Below the pieces are notes generated by a model that was not told where the DNA came from, ran no database searches, and saw only the letters and a program-made list of their open reading frames with translations. From assembly GCF_027111315.2 (NCBI RefSeq), contig NZ_CP114289.2, forward strand, positions 3,782,001 to 3,846,000: 64,000 bases of DNA, written 5' to 3'. Source of the stretch: Flavobacterium limnophilum. Its GTDB lineage: Bacteria > Bacteroidota > Bacteroidia > Flavobacteriales > Flavobacteriaceae. Shown piece by piece: positions 8,469-17,610 of the stretch (positions are counted from its first letter, which is position 1; the number at the start of each line of letters is the position of its first letter). A program made the translations under genes and the position numbers.

Positions 8469-10340
8469 TTATCTGCCCATATAAATCAACAATACGGAAA
8501 CATCGCTTGGCGACACTCCGCTTATTCTAGAAGCTTGTGAAATCGTCACGGGGCGAATCTTGCTTAATTTCTGCTTCGCTTCTATAGACATCGATTTGAT
8601 TTTATTGTAATCGAAATTCTCAGGAATTTTCACGTCTTCTAAACGAGTCAACTTATTGGCGTTATTTCTTTCCTTTTCAATATAGCCAGAATATTTCACT
8701 TGAATTTCGGCTTGTTCTAATATTTCCTGATCCAAATTGTTTTCAGCAACATAAGCAGCCACTTTTTCAAATTTGATGATATCTTCCAAATCGATTTGAG
8801 GACGAGAGAACACTTTAAACATTTTATCACCTTGCGTAATCAAAGCGGTATCCTTGGATTCCAAAATTGGATTCGCTTCAGCCATCGTAACACTGGTCTC
8901 TTTGAAAAAGGCAACCATCTTTTCGGATTCGTTCAATTTGTGCTCCATTCTGCGTAAACGTTTTTCGGAAGCCAAACCTATTTCATAAGACATTGGCGTT
9001 AATCTAAAATCGGCATTATCCTGACGCAATAAAGTTCTAAACTCCGCACGAGAAGTAAACATTCGATAGGGTTCTTCCGTTCCTTTCGTAATTAAGTCAT
9101 CAATTAAAACACCAATATAAGCTTCGTCTCTTTTTAAAGTAAACGGCGCTTTTTCCTGAACTTTCAATGCCGCATTAATTCCGGCCATCAACCCTTGGGA
9201 AGCTGCTTCTTCATATCCAGTTGTTCCATTTATTTGTCCGGCAAAATATAACCCTTCAACTAATTTAGTTTCCAACGTATGTTTCAATTGCGTTGGAGGA
9301 AAATAATCATATTCGATGGCATACCCTGGGCGGAAAAATTTCACTTTCTCAAAACCAACAACAGAACTCAAAGCTTTAAATTGAATATCCTCTGGAAGCG
9401 ATGTCGAAAATCCATTCACATATACCTCACAAGTATTCCATCCTTCAGGCTCCACAAACAATTGATGTCTTTCTTTGTCGGCAAAACGATTAATCTTGTC
9501 TTCGATAGATGGACAATATCTTGGGCCTAGCGATTGGATTCTTCCATTGAACATTGGCGAACGATCAAAACCTTCTCTCAAAATATTGTGAACTTCAAGA
9601 GAAGTATAAGTCATATGACAAGACCTTTGATGAATCAAAGGCGTAGTAATATCCGAATACGAAAATTTATCTGGCTTGGCATCGCCTTTTTCTTCATTCA
9701 TTTTAGAATAATCCAAAGAACGCCCATCAACACGAGGAGGCGTTCCTGTTTTCATTCTTCCGGATTGAAATCCTGCATTAACCAAATCTTCGGTAATTCC
9801 ATAAGCTGCACTCTCGCCTGCTCTCCCTCCACCAAATTGTTTTTCTCCAATATGAATCAAACCATTCAGAAAAGTTCCATTTGTCAGCACCACAGATTTG
9901 GATTTAATTTCAACTCCAAGAGCGGTTCTAATTCCATTTATTTTTCCGTTATCAATAATCAACCCTTTGACCATTTCTTGGTAAAAATCAAGATTCGGAG
10001 TTCCTTCCAGCATCATTCTCCACTCTTCTGCAAAACGCATTCGATCACTTTGAACCCTTGGAGACCACATTGCAGGCCCTTTGGATTTGTTCAACATCTT
10101 GAATTGAATGGCAGTCTTGTCCGAAACAATTCCGGAATAACCGCCAAGTGCATCAATCTCGCGAACGATTTGTCCTTTTGCGATTCCTCCCATTGCAGGA
10201 TTACAGGACATTTGCGCAATGTTTTGCAAACTCATTGTTACCAATAAAGTTTTCGAACCCAAATTGGCGGCAGCAGCAGCAGCTTCACAACCAGCGTGAC
10301 CTGCACCAACAACAATTACATCATATTCTTCTAGAAACAT
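8469..10340 (-). CDS. mnmG: tRNA uridine-5-carboxymethylaminomethyl modification enzyme MnmG
   Basis: A 623-residue FAD protein that, with MnmE, installs the cmnm5 group on wobble uridine 34 of several tRNAs. The FAD-binding motif VVGAGHAGCEAA is at the N-terminus, followed by the family signatures NPAMGGIAKGQIVREIDALGG and TGTPPRVDGRS. The C-terminal helical domain, which interacts with MnmE, ends in SGVSPSDVSVLLIY. The start at 10340 (MFLEEYDVIVVG) is preferred over 10364 because the upstream ATG overlaps the predicted -7 box. The gene is flanked on both sides by parS-like sites. MnmG (GidA) is origin-proximal in many bacteria. Confidence 0.96.
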   Translation of the reverse strand: MFLEEYDVIVVGAGHAGCEAAAAAANLGSKTLLVTMSLQNIAQMSCNPAMGGIAKGQIVREIDALGGYSGIVSDKTAIQFKMLNKSKGPAMWSPRVQSDRMRFAEEWRMMLEGTPNLDFYQEMVKGLIIDNGKINGIRTALGVEIKSKSVVLTNGTFLNGLIHIGEKQFGGGRAGESAAYGITEDLVNAGFQSGRMKTGTPPRVDGRSLDYSKMNEEKGDAKPDKFSYSDITTPLIHQRSCHMTYTSLEVHNILREGFDRSPMFNGRIQSLGPRYCPSIEDKINRFADKERHQLFVEPEGWNTCEVYVNGFSTSLPEDIQFKALSSVVGFEKVKFFRPGYAIEYDYFPPTQLKHTLETKLVEGLYFAGQINGTTGYEEAASQGLMAGINAALKVQEKAPFTLKRDEAYIGVLIDDLITKGTEEPYRMFTSRAEFRTLLRQDNADFRLTPMSYEIGLASEKRLRRMEHKLNESEKMVAFFKETSVTMAEANPILESKDTALITQGDKMFKVFSRPQIDLEDIIKFEKVAAYVAENNLDQEILEQAEIQVKYSGYIEKERNNANKLTRLEDVKIPENFDYNKIKSMSIEAKQKLSKIRPVTISQASRISGVSPSDVSVLLIYMGR

Positions 10341-10361
10341 TTTTTCTTTGATTTTTGATTT

Positions 10362-10369
10362 CAAACTTA
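10362..10369 (-). promoter_or_regulatory. -7 promoter element of mnmG
   Basis: TAAGTTTG on the minus strand matches TAnnTTTG and lies 21 bp upstream of the ATG at 10340. The first parS-like site of the 47-bp array is 23 bp further upstream, so ParB binding could affect this promoter (inference). Confidence 0.5.
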
Positions 10370-10392
10370 CAGCCCAAAATCATTTTTAATAT

Positions 10393-10408
10393 TGTTCCAC
10401 GTGAAACA
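10393..10408. other. parS: parS-like partition site 2
   Basis: TGTTCCACGTGAAACA is a full match to TGTTNCACGTGNAACA. It lies between mnmG and ybeY and is the first of three copies spaced exactly 47 bp apart. Confidence 0.88.
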
Positions 10409-10439
10409 ATCAATTTATAATTTCTACTTCATAAAGCAA

Positions 10440-10455
10440 TGTTCCACGTGAAACA
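10440..10455. other. parS: parS-like partition site 3
   Basis: An identical 16-mer to site 2, starting exactly 47 bp later. The sequence between the copies is unrelated, so the spacing is not a by-product of a longer tandem repeat. Confidence 0.88.
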
Positions 10456-10482
10456 TTAATCTACAAAATTGAAAACCGAATA

Positions 10483-10902
10483 CTATTGTTCCACGTGAAA
10501 CATAGCCAGTTTTTCATCTTCTTTACTTCTCATCAAAAGCTCATCTACCTCGGATTTGTCTTTATATCCACAGTAATGCAAAATCCCGTGAACCAGAACT
10601 CGTCTTAATTCTTCGTCGAAAGGAACATTGAAATCAAATGCATTATCCTTTACTCTTTCAATAGAAACAAAGATGTCGCCACTAATTTCATTACCCACAG
10701 TATAATCAAAACTGATAATATCCGTTAAAGTGTCGTGGCCTAAATGCTCCACATTTATTTGATGCAAATACTCATCGTCGCAAAAGATATAGTTTATATC
10801 CCCTTCATTCTTCTTTTCCGACACAATTACATTAGAAATCCAATTAGCAATTGCTTCTTCGTTATCTAAAATAAATTCGGTTTCGTAATTAAAGTCTATC
10901 AT
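10483..10902 (-). CDS. ybeY: Endoribonuclease YbeY (rRNA maturation)
   Basis: A 139-residue zinc-dependent RNase of the UPF0054 family, involved in 16S rRNA 3' maturation and ribosome quality control. The metal site is H105-G-I-L-H109-Y-C-G-Y. The third ligand position, histidine in E. coli (HGxLHLxGYDH), is D115 here (GYKDK), a change I associate with Bacteroidota members. The last six residues, MFHVEQ, are encoded by a parS-like site and lie beyond the conserved fold. The start overlaps the end of the DUF4175 gene by 4 bp, so the two are translationally coupled. Confidence 0.93.
   Translation of the reverse strand: MIDFNYETEFILDNEEAIANWISNVIVSEKKNEGDINYIFCDDEYLHQINVEHLGHDTLTDIISFDYTVGNEISGDIFVSIERVKDNAFDFNVPFDEELRRVLVHGILHYCGYKDKSEVDELLMRSKEDEKLAMFHVEQ
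10487..10502. other. parS: parS-like partition site 4, inside the 3' end of ybeY
   Basis: The third identical 16-mer, again 47 bp on. It overlaps the last codons of ybeY and encodes the terminal residues MFHVEQ of that protein, so the site is simultaneously coding. Confidence 0.88.
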
Positions 10903-13900
10903 TTTTTATTGAAATATTCTTGAACTTTTTGATTAAAATTGGAGCGCAAAGGTAAGGATTGTCTATTTAATATTTCTATACTGTTTAAATAATCCAACAA
11001 AGCCGATGGCAAGGGTTTAGATTGATTAGAAAACTCCTTTTTATTAGTTTCTGCTTGACGTTTGTTTTCTTGTCCTTGCTGCTGAATTGCCGTGTTTAGT
11101 TTTAACAATTCTTGCTTAACATTCAAGATTCTTTGCAGCGTTTCGTTTTTAAAACCTTTGTTCAATAATTGCTTTTCAATTTGTTTCATTTGTTCCAAGG
11201 CATTCTGTCCGCTTCCGCCAATTCCTTGTTTGTTCAATTCGTTTTGTAAAGCTTCACGCAATTGCTTTTGCTCTTTATAAATTTCCATTATTGCCTTGGC
11301 ATCGCCTTCGCCATCTTCCCCGTTTTGTCCTTCTGATCCGGGTTTTTTTCCTTCTTTACCCTTGTCGCCCTCTTTCCCTTCTCCAGGTTTTGGCTCTTTC
11401 TTCAATCCTTCTTTCATCTTGTCGGCCAAACCATCCTGCTTTTTAATAATGTCTGGCAATTGCATTCCTTCTCCTTGACCGGGTTTTGGTTTTCCCTGCC
11501 CTTCGCCTGACATTGACATTTGCATATTGTTGAGAATGTCACTTAAAAAATCAGCTAATTTATTGGCAGAAGATACCGTGTATTGCTGATGAGAAACTCC
11601 TTTTGCAATTTGGGCATCTGCTAAAGTCTCCAAAGATTTGTCTAAATTATAATGAGCGTTCCCAATTTCTTTGGTTATATTTTCTCCAATTTTTGGGTTA
11701 CGCAAAGACATTGCAAACAAGCTGTCGTCAATGTGTTTGAACTGTAATTTTAAGTCTTGTTGATTTTTCAAAGCTTTATTAAACGCCGGCGAACCTATTT
11801 TATATCCTTTGAATTTACCCAACAAATCTTCTTGTGAAAATGAAAAAGCCAAAAGGTTATCCAGAACTTGACGCAACATTGCAATGTCTTCTTCCAGTTG
11901 TTCCATTTCGCCACCTTCCATACTTTGTTCCATTTTCTGGGACATTTGTTTCATCTTTTTGGCTGCACTTTTTTGCTTGGGCTTGGCAGAAGATTTTTTA
12001 TCATTTTGCAATTCATCTGAAGCTTTTTTCAAATCTTCATCGATGCTTTTTTGCTCTTGTTTGTCATTTGGAATATCCAAAGGCTTTTTCAGTTCCTTAT
12101 TTTCTTTTTCTAATTCTTGTAAATCTTCCTGGATTTTGTCAAATTCTTTGTTGATTTCGTCTTGGTTTTCTTTAGTGTTTTCTTTGTCTTTGTTTGATAA
12201 ATTATCTTGCTTATCTGAAAGCTTATCCAATTTATCTTTTAATTGTTCTGCCTTTTTTTGAACGTAATATTTCTTGGTCAGCTCAACCAATTGTTCCAAA
12301 CTCTTCGATTGATTTTTGGCAGTTTGTTTGAACTTATCCATTTTCTCCATCAAGTCTTCTTGTTCAATTTTGTCATTGAGTTCCTTTAATTCATCCAATA
12401 ATTTTTTATTTTTCTCCAAATCTTTGTCGACGTTTTCTAATCTTTTTTGCAGTTCTTCTTTGAAATCGTCTTTTTTGTCTGTTTTGGTTTTATCCAAATT
12501 ATCTTTCATTTTCTCGGCAAATTCTTTCATCATTTTATCCTGCTGATTTTGACGCTTAATAAAATCATTAATTTTTTGCTGGTCTTTGAATTCAAGATTA
12601 TCTTTTTCTTTTCCAGATTTTTGCAATTTATCTATCTCGGAAATTTGCTTGTTCTGATTTTTTAATGATTTTTCCAACCCATTAATGCTTTCATTTTGCT
12701 GTTGGAATTGCTGATCTTCTTTCTCATCATCCGTAGCAATACGATTGGAGAAAACAGATGATTTCGTGCTTTTGAAATTATGAATCGCATCGTTATCAAA
12801 AACCTCAAAATAGTATTCATAAGAAACTCCCTGCTCCACTGGAAGCGAACTTGGGAAAGCAAAAATAAACTGATCGTACAAATTGGACTTCACAGCGATT
12901 GTTCCACGTTTAACCAAAGAAAGCTTGTTTTTTGGATAATAAACCACTTGGAGTTTATGCAATCCATTATCGTCCGAAATTTGCCCCAAAACATAGTTTT
13001 TGTCAATTTTAAGGCTATCTGGAGCATTGCATACGTTTATGGTTGGAAACTGATCTTTGATTACCGAAATTTGGTAATTTAACTTCTCGTAGTTCTTTAT
13101 TTTGGCATTAGACGTGAGAATTTGATATTCTGTATTTTGAGCAATAACTTTTGATAAAGTAAAATCATTTTCAGACTTAGAAAAAGGAAAACTAGCAGTC
13201 AAATCTCTCCACACCACATTTTGGGTTGCCAAAGTATTGATTCTCCAAGTCACACGAGTTCCTTCGGGAAGAATGGTGTTTCCATTTCCTTTGATAATTT
13301 CCTGTTTCTTTTTTAGATAAGAAGGGAAATTCAAAACCATTTCAAAATTAGCAATCGACGGAACAGTCACCACATTCAATTCATAATCCGATGAAGAAAC
13401 TGCATTCGCCTCCACGTGGAACAAAACGTTGGATAAAGGTTTTTCTATTCGATATTGAAATTCACCTGGTTTGGTTGTTTCCATAAAATAACTTTCGTCT
13501 CCAATGAAAATCATCGCATTTTCAGGAACAATTTTTCCTTCGGTTTTAATACGAATGATGAAATCTTTATTTTGTTCTGTTTGCAAATTAGCATTCAACA
13601 TTACAAATTCAAATGGTGCAGGTGGCAAAAACTGCTCCCGAAAATGTACTACCCTATTCAAACTTTGAGAAATAATTTTACTGTTTCCCGAAACATAAAA
13701 GAACGCAAATAACAAAATTGGCAATATCGCCAATGGCAAATATTTTCGATTCGTATTAAAATTAACTGCATTTACAAAAGGAATTGGTTGTAGAGAATTG
13801 GCCTTTTGTTCTATCGAAGCCAACAACAATTCCGATTGGTTTTGATCGTTGGATAATTGAAGGAAATTCGTCAATTTGTCATTTACTTCCGTGAAATGAT

Positions 13901-14234
13901 TTCCAATAATTGCTGACGCTTCTTTGTAATCAATTCCTTTTTGGAGTTTGAATAATTTGAAAATGGGAAACAAAATAAATCGGAACAAAAGAAAAAATTC
14001 CACACCAATAAAAGTCCAAAACAAAACGGTTCTTCCCATTGGCTTGAGCCAAAGGAAATATTCCACAAAAAGTGTGAACAAGAAATACAGCAATCCCAGT
14101 CCGACGAAGAAAATCATTCCCCGAATCAGTTCGTTGGTGTAAAACTTCTTGATGAAAAGTTCCAGCTTTTGATATATGAATTTTGATTGTTCCAAAATTT
14201 GCTCATTGATTTTATAACCGCTAAAAGTAACCAT
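10899..14234 (-). CDS. DUF4175-type large membrane protein with coiled coil
   Basis: A 1111-residue protein. The N-terminus has membrane segments at ~residues 38-64, ~66-90 and ~168-186. An extracytoplasmic beta-rich region follows (~190-510), then a very long Lys/Glu/Gln-rich coiled coil (~510-780). Low-complexity Gly/Lys/Glu-rich stretches (PKPGQGEGMQ, KEGKKPGSEGQNGEDGEG) precede a helical C-terminus. This matches flavobacterial DUF4175 proteins of unknown function. It is the first gene of an operon with ybeY (4-bp overlap). Two degenerate parS-like sequences lie inside it, at 12900 and 13408. The start ATG at 14234 is divergent from gltX. Confidence 0.8.
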   Translation of the reverse strand: MVTFSGYKINEQILEQSKFIYQKLELFIKKFYTNELIRGMIFFVGLGLLYFLFTLFVEYFLWLKPMGRTVLFWTFIGVEFFLLFRFILFPIFKLFKLQKGIDYKEASAIIGNHFTEVNDKLTNFLQLSNDQNQSELLLASIEQKANSLQPIPFVNAVNFNTNRKYLPLAILPILLFAFFYVSGNSKIISQSLNRVVHFREQFLPPAPFEFVMLNANLQTEQNKDFIIRIKTEGKIVPENAMIFIGDESYFMETTKPGEFQYRIEKPLSNVLFHVEANAVSSSDYELNVVTVPSIANFEMVLNFPSYLKKKQEIIKGNGNTILPEGTRVTWRINTLATQNVVWRDLTASFPFSKSENDFTLSKVIAQNTEYQILTSNAKIKNYEKLNYQISVIKDQFPTINVCNAPDSLKIDKNYVLGQISDDNGLHKLQVVYYPKNKLSLVKRGTIAVKSNLYDQFIFAFPSSLPVEQGVSYEYYFEVFDNDAIHNFKSTKSSVFSNRIATDDEKEDQQFQQQNESINGLEKSLKNQNKQISEIDKLQKSGKEKDNLEFKDQQKINDFIKRQNQQDKMMKEFAEKMKDNLDKTKTDKKDDFKEELQKRLENVDKDLEKNKKLLDELKELNDKIEQEDLMEKMDKFKQTAKNQSKSLEQLVELTKKYYVQKKAEQLKDKLDKLSDKQDNLSNKDKENTKENQDEINKEFDKIQEDLQELEKENKELKKPLDIPNDKQEQKSIDEDLKKASDELQNDKKSSAKPKQKSAAKKMKQMSQKMEQSMEGGEMEQLEEDIAMLRQVLDNLLAFSFSQEDLLGKFKGYKIGSPAFNKALKNQQDLKLQFKHIDDSLFAMSLRNPKIGENITKEIGNAHYNLDKSLETLADAQIAKGVSHQQYTVSSANKLADFLSDILNNMQMSMSGEGQGKPKPGQGEGMQLPDIIKKQDGLADKMKEGLKKEPKPGEGKEGDKGKEGKKPGSEGQNGEDGEGDAKAIMEIYKEQKQLREALQNELNKQGIGGSGQNALEQMKQIEKQLLNKGFKNETLQRILNVKQELLKLNTAIQQQGQENKRQAETNKKEFSNQSKPLPSALLDYLNSIEILNRQSLPLRSNFNQKVQEYFNKK

Positions 14235-14295
14235 TTTTCAATTCTGTTGATGTTAAAAATTGATTAAAGGTAAAATATAGACTAATTGTCCAAAA

Positions 14296-14330
14296 ACTTC
14301 CAACTTCTAACTTCTGACTTCCAACTTCTA
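14296..14330. repeat. Five-copy 7-bp tandem repeat upstream of gltX
   Basis: Five consecutive heptamers of form ACTTCNN: ACTTCCA, ACTTCTA, ACTTCTG, ACTTCCA, ACTTCTA. The tract ends 2 bp before the -7 box of gltX, so it fills the spacer and -33 region of that promoter. Confidence 0.85.
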
Positions 14331-14332
14331 AT

Positions 14333-14340
14333 TATCTTTG
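14333..14340 (+). promoter_or_regulatory. -7 promoter element of gltX
   Basis: TATCTTTG matches TAnnTTTG and is 17 bp upstream of the ATG at 14358. The -33 region falls in the heptamer repeat and has no clear TTG. Confidence 0.55.
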
Positions 14341-14357
14341 CAAAAAAAAAAACAGAA

Positions 14358-15863
14358 ATGTCAAAGCAAGTTCGAGTGCGTTTTGCACCAAGTCCAACGG
14401 GACCTTTACATATTGGCGGAGTGCGTACTGCCCTATTCAATTATTTGTTTGCCAAAAAAAACAACGGCGTTTTCTTTCTTCGAATTGAAGACACGGATCA
14501 AAATCGTTTTGTACCCGGTGCCGAAGAATATATTATGGAATCCTTGGAATGGTTGGGAATTGCACCAGATGAAACCATTGGAAAAAATGAAAAATTTGGA
14601 CCTTACAAACAATCTGAAAGGAAACATTTGTACAAGCAATATGCAGATGAATTAATCAATTCCGGAAATGCATATTATGCTTTTGACACTGCCGAGGCTT
14701 TGGATTTCCATCGAAAACAACACGAAGAGCAAGGAAAGACTTTTATTTACAACCATCATAATCGCGAGAAATTAGACACATCTTTGGTGATTTCTGCCGA
14801 AGAAACTGCCAAAAGAATTGCTGCAGGTGAAGATTATGTAATCCGTTTTAAAACTCCGGTTGACGAAACTTTGCATCTGCAAGACATCATTCGTGGTGAC
14901 GTAAAATTTGAAACCAATCTTTTAGACGATAAAGTGTTGTTTAAAAGTGATGGAATGCCAACCTATCATTTGGCGAATATTGTCGATGATCATTTAATGG
15001 AAACTACACACGTAATTCGCGGTGAAGAATGGTTGCCATCAATGCCGTTGCACGTTTTGTTATATCGAGCCTTTGGTTGGGAAGCACCGGAATTTGCTCA
15101 TTTACCATTGATTTTGAAACCTGTCGGAAACGGAAAATTATCCAAACGTGACGGCGATAAATTAGGTTTCCCTGTATTTCCGTTGGAATGGAAAACGGAA
15201 GAAGGCATTTCTTCTGGTTACAGAGAGAAAGGATTTTTTCCTGAAACAGTAATCAACTTCCTGGCTCTATTGGGATGGAATGACGGAACCGAACAAGAAT
15301 TATTTTCTTTGGAAGAATTGGTACAAAAATTTGATTTGAGTAGAGTTCATAAAGCAGGAGCTAAATTCGACCCAGAGAAAAACAAATGGTTCAACCACCA
15401 ATATTTGATAAAAAAGAATGATGTAGAATTAGCGAAAAGCTTCGCTCCTATCATTGCTGAAAAAGGTATTTCTGTTTCTGAAAATGTATTGGAAAAAATA
15501 GTTTCTTTAATAAAAGAACGCGCGAATTTCGTTTCAGAATTTTGGGATTTGAGTGATTTCTTTTTTGTGCCTCCAACATCTTATGACGAGAAAGCAAAGA
15601 AAAACTGGAAAGAGGAAACGCCGGCCTTAATGCAAGAATTGATTTCAGTTCTTGGAGAAATAACCGATTTTACTTCTGTAAATATCGAAACCATCGTAAA
15701 AGACTGGATGACAAAAAACGAAATTGGAATGGGAAAAGTAATGCAGCCGTTTCGATTGAGTTTGGTTGGCGCTTTGAAAGGCCCACATTTATTTGACATC
15801 GTGGAACTCATTGGAAAAGAAGAAACAATTAAGAGAATTGAAAAAGCGATAACTACTATATAA
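14358..15863 (+). CDS. gltX: Glutamate--tRNA ligase
   Basis: A 501-residue class I synthetase that charges tRNA-Glu. The HIGH region is RFAPSPTGPLHIGGVRTAL near the N-terminus. The KMSKS equivalent is KLSKRDG at ~residue 258. The start ATG at 14358 (MSKQVRVRF) is chosen because it follows the -7 box and the family motif begins a few residues later; an in-frame upstream ATG at 14286 would translate the heptamer repeat. A strong terminator follows. Length is normal for a bacterial GluRS. Confidence 0.96.
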   Translation: MSKQVRVRFAPSPTGPLHIGGVRTALFNYLFAKKNNGVFFLRIEDTDQNRFVPGAEEYIMESLEWLGIAPDETIGKNEKFGPYKQSERKHLYKQYADELINSGNAYYAFDTAEALDFHRKQHEEQGKTFIYNHHNREKLDTSLVISAEETAKRIAAGEDYVIRFKTPVDETLHLQDIIRGDVKFETNLLDDKVLFKSDGMPTYHLANIVDDHLMETTHVIRGEEWLPSMPLHVLLYRAFGWEAPEFAHLPLILKPVGNGKLSKRDGDKLGFPVFPLEWKTEEGISSGYREKGFFPETVINFLALLGWNDGTEQELFSLEELVQKFDLSRVHKAGAKFDPEKNKWFNHQYLIKKNDVELAKSFAPIIAEKGISVSENVLEKIVSLIKERANFVSEFWDLSDFFFVPPTSYDEKAKKNWKEETPALMQELISVLGEITDFTSVNIETIVKDWMTKNEIGMGKVMQPFRLSLVGALKGPHLFDIVELIGKEETIKRIEKAITTI

Positions 15864-15869
15864 AACTAA

Positions 15870-15897
15870 AAAGTCCCGATCAAATCGGGACTTTTTT
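15870..15897. terminator. Bidirectional terminator after gltX
   Basis: A hairpin with 11-bp arms, AAAGTCCCGAT (15870-15880) and ATCGGGACTTT (15884-15894), a 3-nt loop, T run on plus and A run before it. It separates the convergent gltX and beta-barrel genes. Confidence 0.9.
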
Positions 15898-16535
15898 TAT
15901 AAATAAACAATCAAATTTCCATTCAATATACCTGGATTTCCTTTAAAATTATAACCTAAATTTTGGTTGTTTAAATTTCCAAGCATATTGTTTACACCAT
16001 ATTGATAAGAAACATTCAACCGAACGTGACGAACACCGGCGGTAATTCCTATTACTGGATAAAAATTAAATTGTGAAATAGCCACAATGTCTTTGGCCAA
16101 CAAAGTTATTCCAGAAATGATATTGTTTTCTTGATCCTGATCCACTTTCAGTTTTCCATTAATTTGAACTAAAGGACCAAACTCCAAACTCAAATGATTT
16201 TCGACAATTTTATAACTGAATAGTAAAGATATTTGGGCAGAAGATAATTTATAATTGGTGTCTTCCGATATAAAACCACTTTTTGTTGCAACTGAAAAAT
16301 TGTTTTCACTGAACTGCATTGCATAAACCATATCCCAATCATTATAGAAATTTCCTCTCATCGAAAGTCCGCCATTCCAACCCGTTCCTGGTTTGGTTTG
16401 GAAATTATTGGTATTTAAAGTAAATTGATTAACACCAAAAAAAATACCTATCCTGTTGGAATCCCTGTATTCGTATTGAGCAAAACCAAACATTGAAATT
16501 AAAACAAAAACTGCAGTGAAATATAATCTTTTCAT
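15897..16535 (-). CDS. Outer-membrane beta-barrel protein (PorT-like)
   Basis: A 212-residue protein with a signal peptide (MKRLYFTAVFVLISMFGFAQ) followed by alternating hydrophobic beta-strand patterns. It has a glycine-rich turn and a C-terminal strand ending in a hydrophobic residue (NGNLIVYL). This is the pattern of small outer-membrane beta-barrel proteins of Bacteroidota. No catalytic motif is seen. The start at 16535 begins the signal peptide; the longer frame from 16586 adds 17 non-conserved residues. Its specific role is unknown. Confidence 0.7.
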   Translation of the reverse strand: MKRLYFTAVFVLISMFGFAQYEYRDSNRIGIFFGVNQFTLNTNNFQTKPGTGWNGGLSMRGNFYNDWDMVYAMQFSENNFSVATKSGFISEDTNYKLSSAQISLLFSYKIVENHLSLEFGPLVQINGKLKVDQDQENNIISGITLLAKDIVAISQFNFYPVIGITAGVRHVRLNVSYQYGVNNMLGNLNNQNLGYNFKGNPGILNGNLIVYL

Positions 16536-16614
16536 AAAACTGAAATTAAATAAAGACAAACCTAAAGTTTTTTTGTAATTTAACACTGATTTTTTAACTT
16601 AAATTATACTTTTT

Positions 16615-17592
16615 ATGAACCCAACATTAATTATTATTATTGTATTTGGATTATTTATTTTTCTGTCTTCTTTTTTTACCGTCAAACAACAAACCGCGAT
16701 CATCATTGAGCGTTTTGGAAAGTTTTTAAGTATCAGACAGTCTGGATTACAACTCAAAATTCCTTTGATTGACAGAATTGCAGGTCGTGTCAATCTTAAA
16801 ATCCAACAATTGGACGTTATTATCGAAACCAAGACTAAAGATAACGTATTTGTAAAACTTAAAGTATCAGTCCAATTTATGGTGGTAAAAGAAACCGTTT
16901 ATGATGCTTTCTACAAACTGGAATATCCACACGACCAAATCACTTCTTATGTATTTGACGTAGTTCGTGCCGAAGTTCCAAAACTAAAATTGGACGATGT
17001 TTTCGAAAGAAAAGACGATATTGCGATTGCCGTAAAAAGAGAGTTGAACGAAGCAATGACCACTTATGGTTACACAATTATCAACACATTGGTCACCGAT
17101 ATTGATCCAGATATTCAGGTGAAAAATGCCATGAATAGAATCAATGCTGCCGACAGGGAAAAAACCGTTGCTGAATTTGAAGCAGAAGCCTCAAGAATTA
17201 GAATCGTGGCCAAAGCCAAAGCAGAAGCGGAAAGCAAACGTTTACAAGGACAAGGAATAGCTGACCAAAGACGCGAAATTGCTCGTGGATTGGTCGAAAG
17301 TGTGGATGTTTTAAACAAAGTGGGTATCAATTCGCAAGAAGCTTCAGCCTTGATTGTGGTGACGCAACATTACGATACTTTGCAAGCCATTGGTGCAGAC
17401 ACCAATTCCAATTTGATATTGTTGCCTAATTCTCCGCAAGCCGGAAGCGATATGTTGAACAATATGGTGGCTTCATTTTCTGCTTCCAACCAAGTGGGAG
17501 AAATGATGAAAAAAACCAAAAGAACGAAACCAAAAACAGAAAATCATTCTTCAGAATATCAAGCTCCTGAAGAACCTGAAACTGGGGTTTAA
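16615..17592 (+). CDS. SPFH/Band 7 (stomatin-like) membrane protein
   Basis: A 325-residue protein with an N-terminal membrane anchor (residues ~4-22, TLIIIIVFGLFIFLSSFF) and a Band 7 domain (~25-190: QQTAIIIERFGKF, then PLIDRIAGRVNLK). An Ala/Glu-rich coiled coil follows (~180-240: EAEASRIRIVAKAKAEAESK), then a variable tail. Such proteins form large membrane-associated oligomers in detergent-resistant microdomains and often partner with FtsH or NfeD proteins; no NfeD gene is next to it here. The start ATG at 16615 gives the canonical anchor. Confidence 0.9.
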   Translation: MNPTLIIIIVFGLFIFLSSFFTVKQQTAIIIERFGKFLSIRQSGLQLKIPLIDRIAGRVNLKIQQLDVIIETKTKDNVFVKLKVSVQFMVVKETVYDAFYKLEYPHDQITSYVFDVVRAEVPKLKLDDVFERKDDIAIAVKRELNEAMTTYGYTIINTLVTDIDPDIQVKNAMNRINAADREKTVAEFEAEASRIRIVAKAKAEAESKRLQGQGIADQRREIARGLVESVDVLNKVGINSQEASALIVVTQHYDTLQAIGADTNSNLILLPNSPQAGSDMLNNMVASFSASNQVGEMMKKTKRTKPKTENHSSEYQAPEEPETGV

Positions 17593-17610
17593 CTTTAGTA
17601 TAATTTCAAT

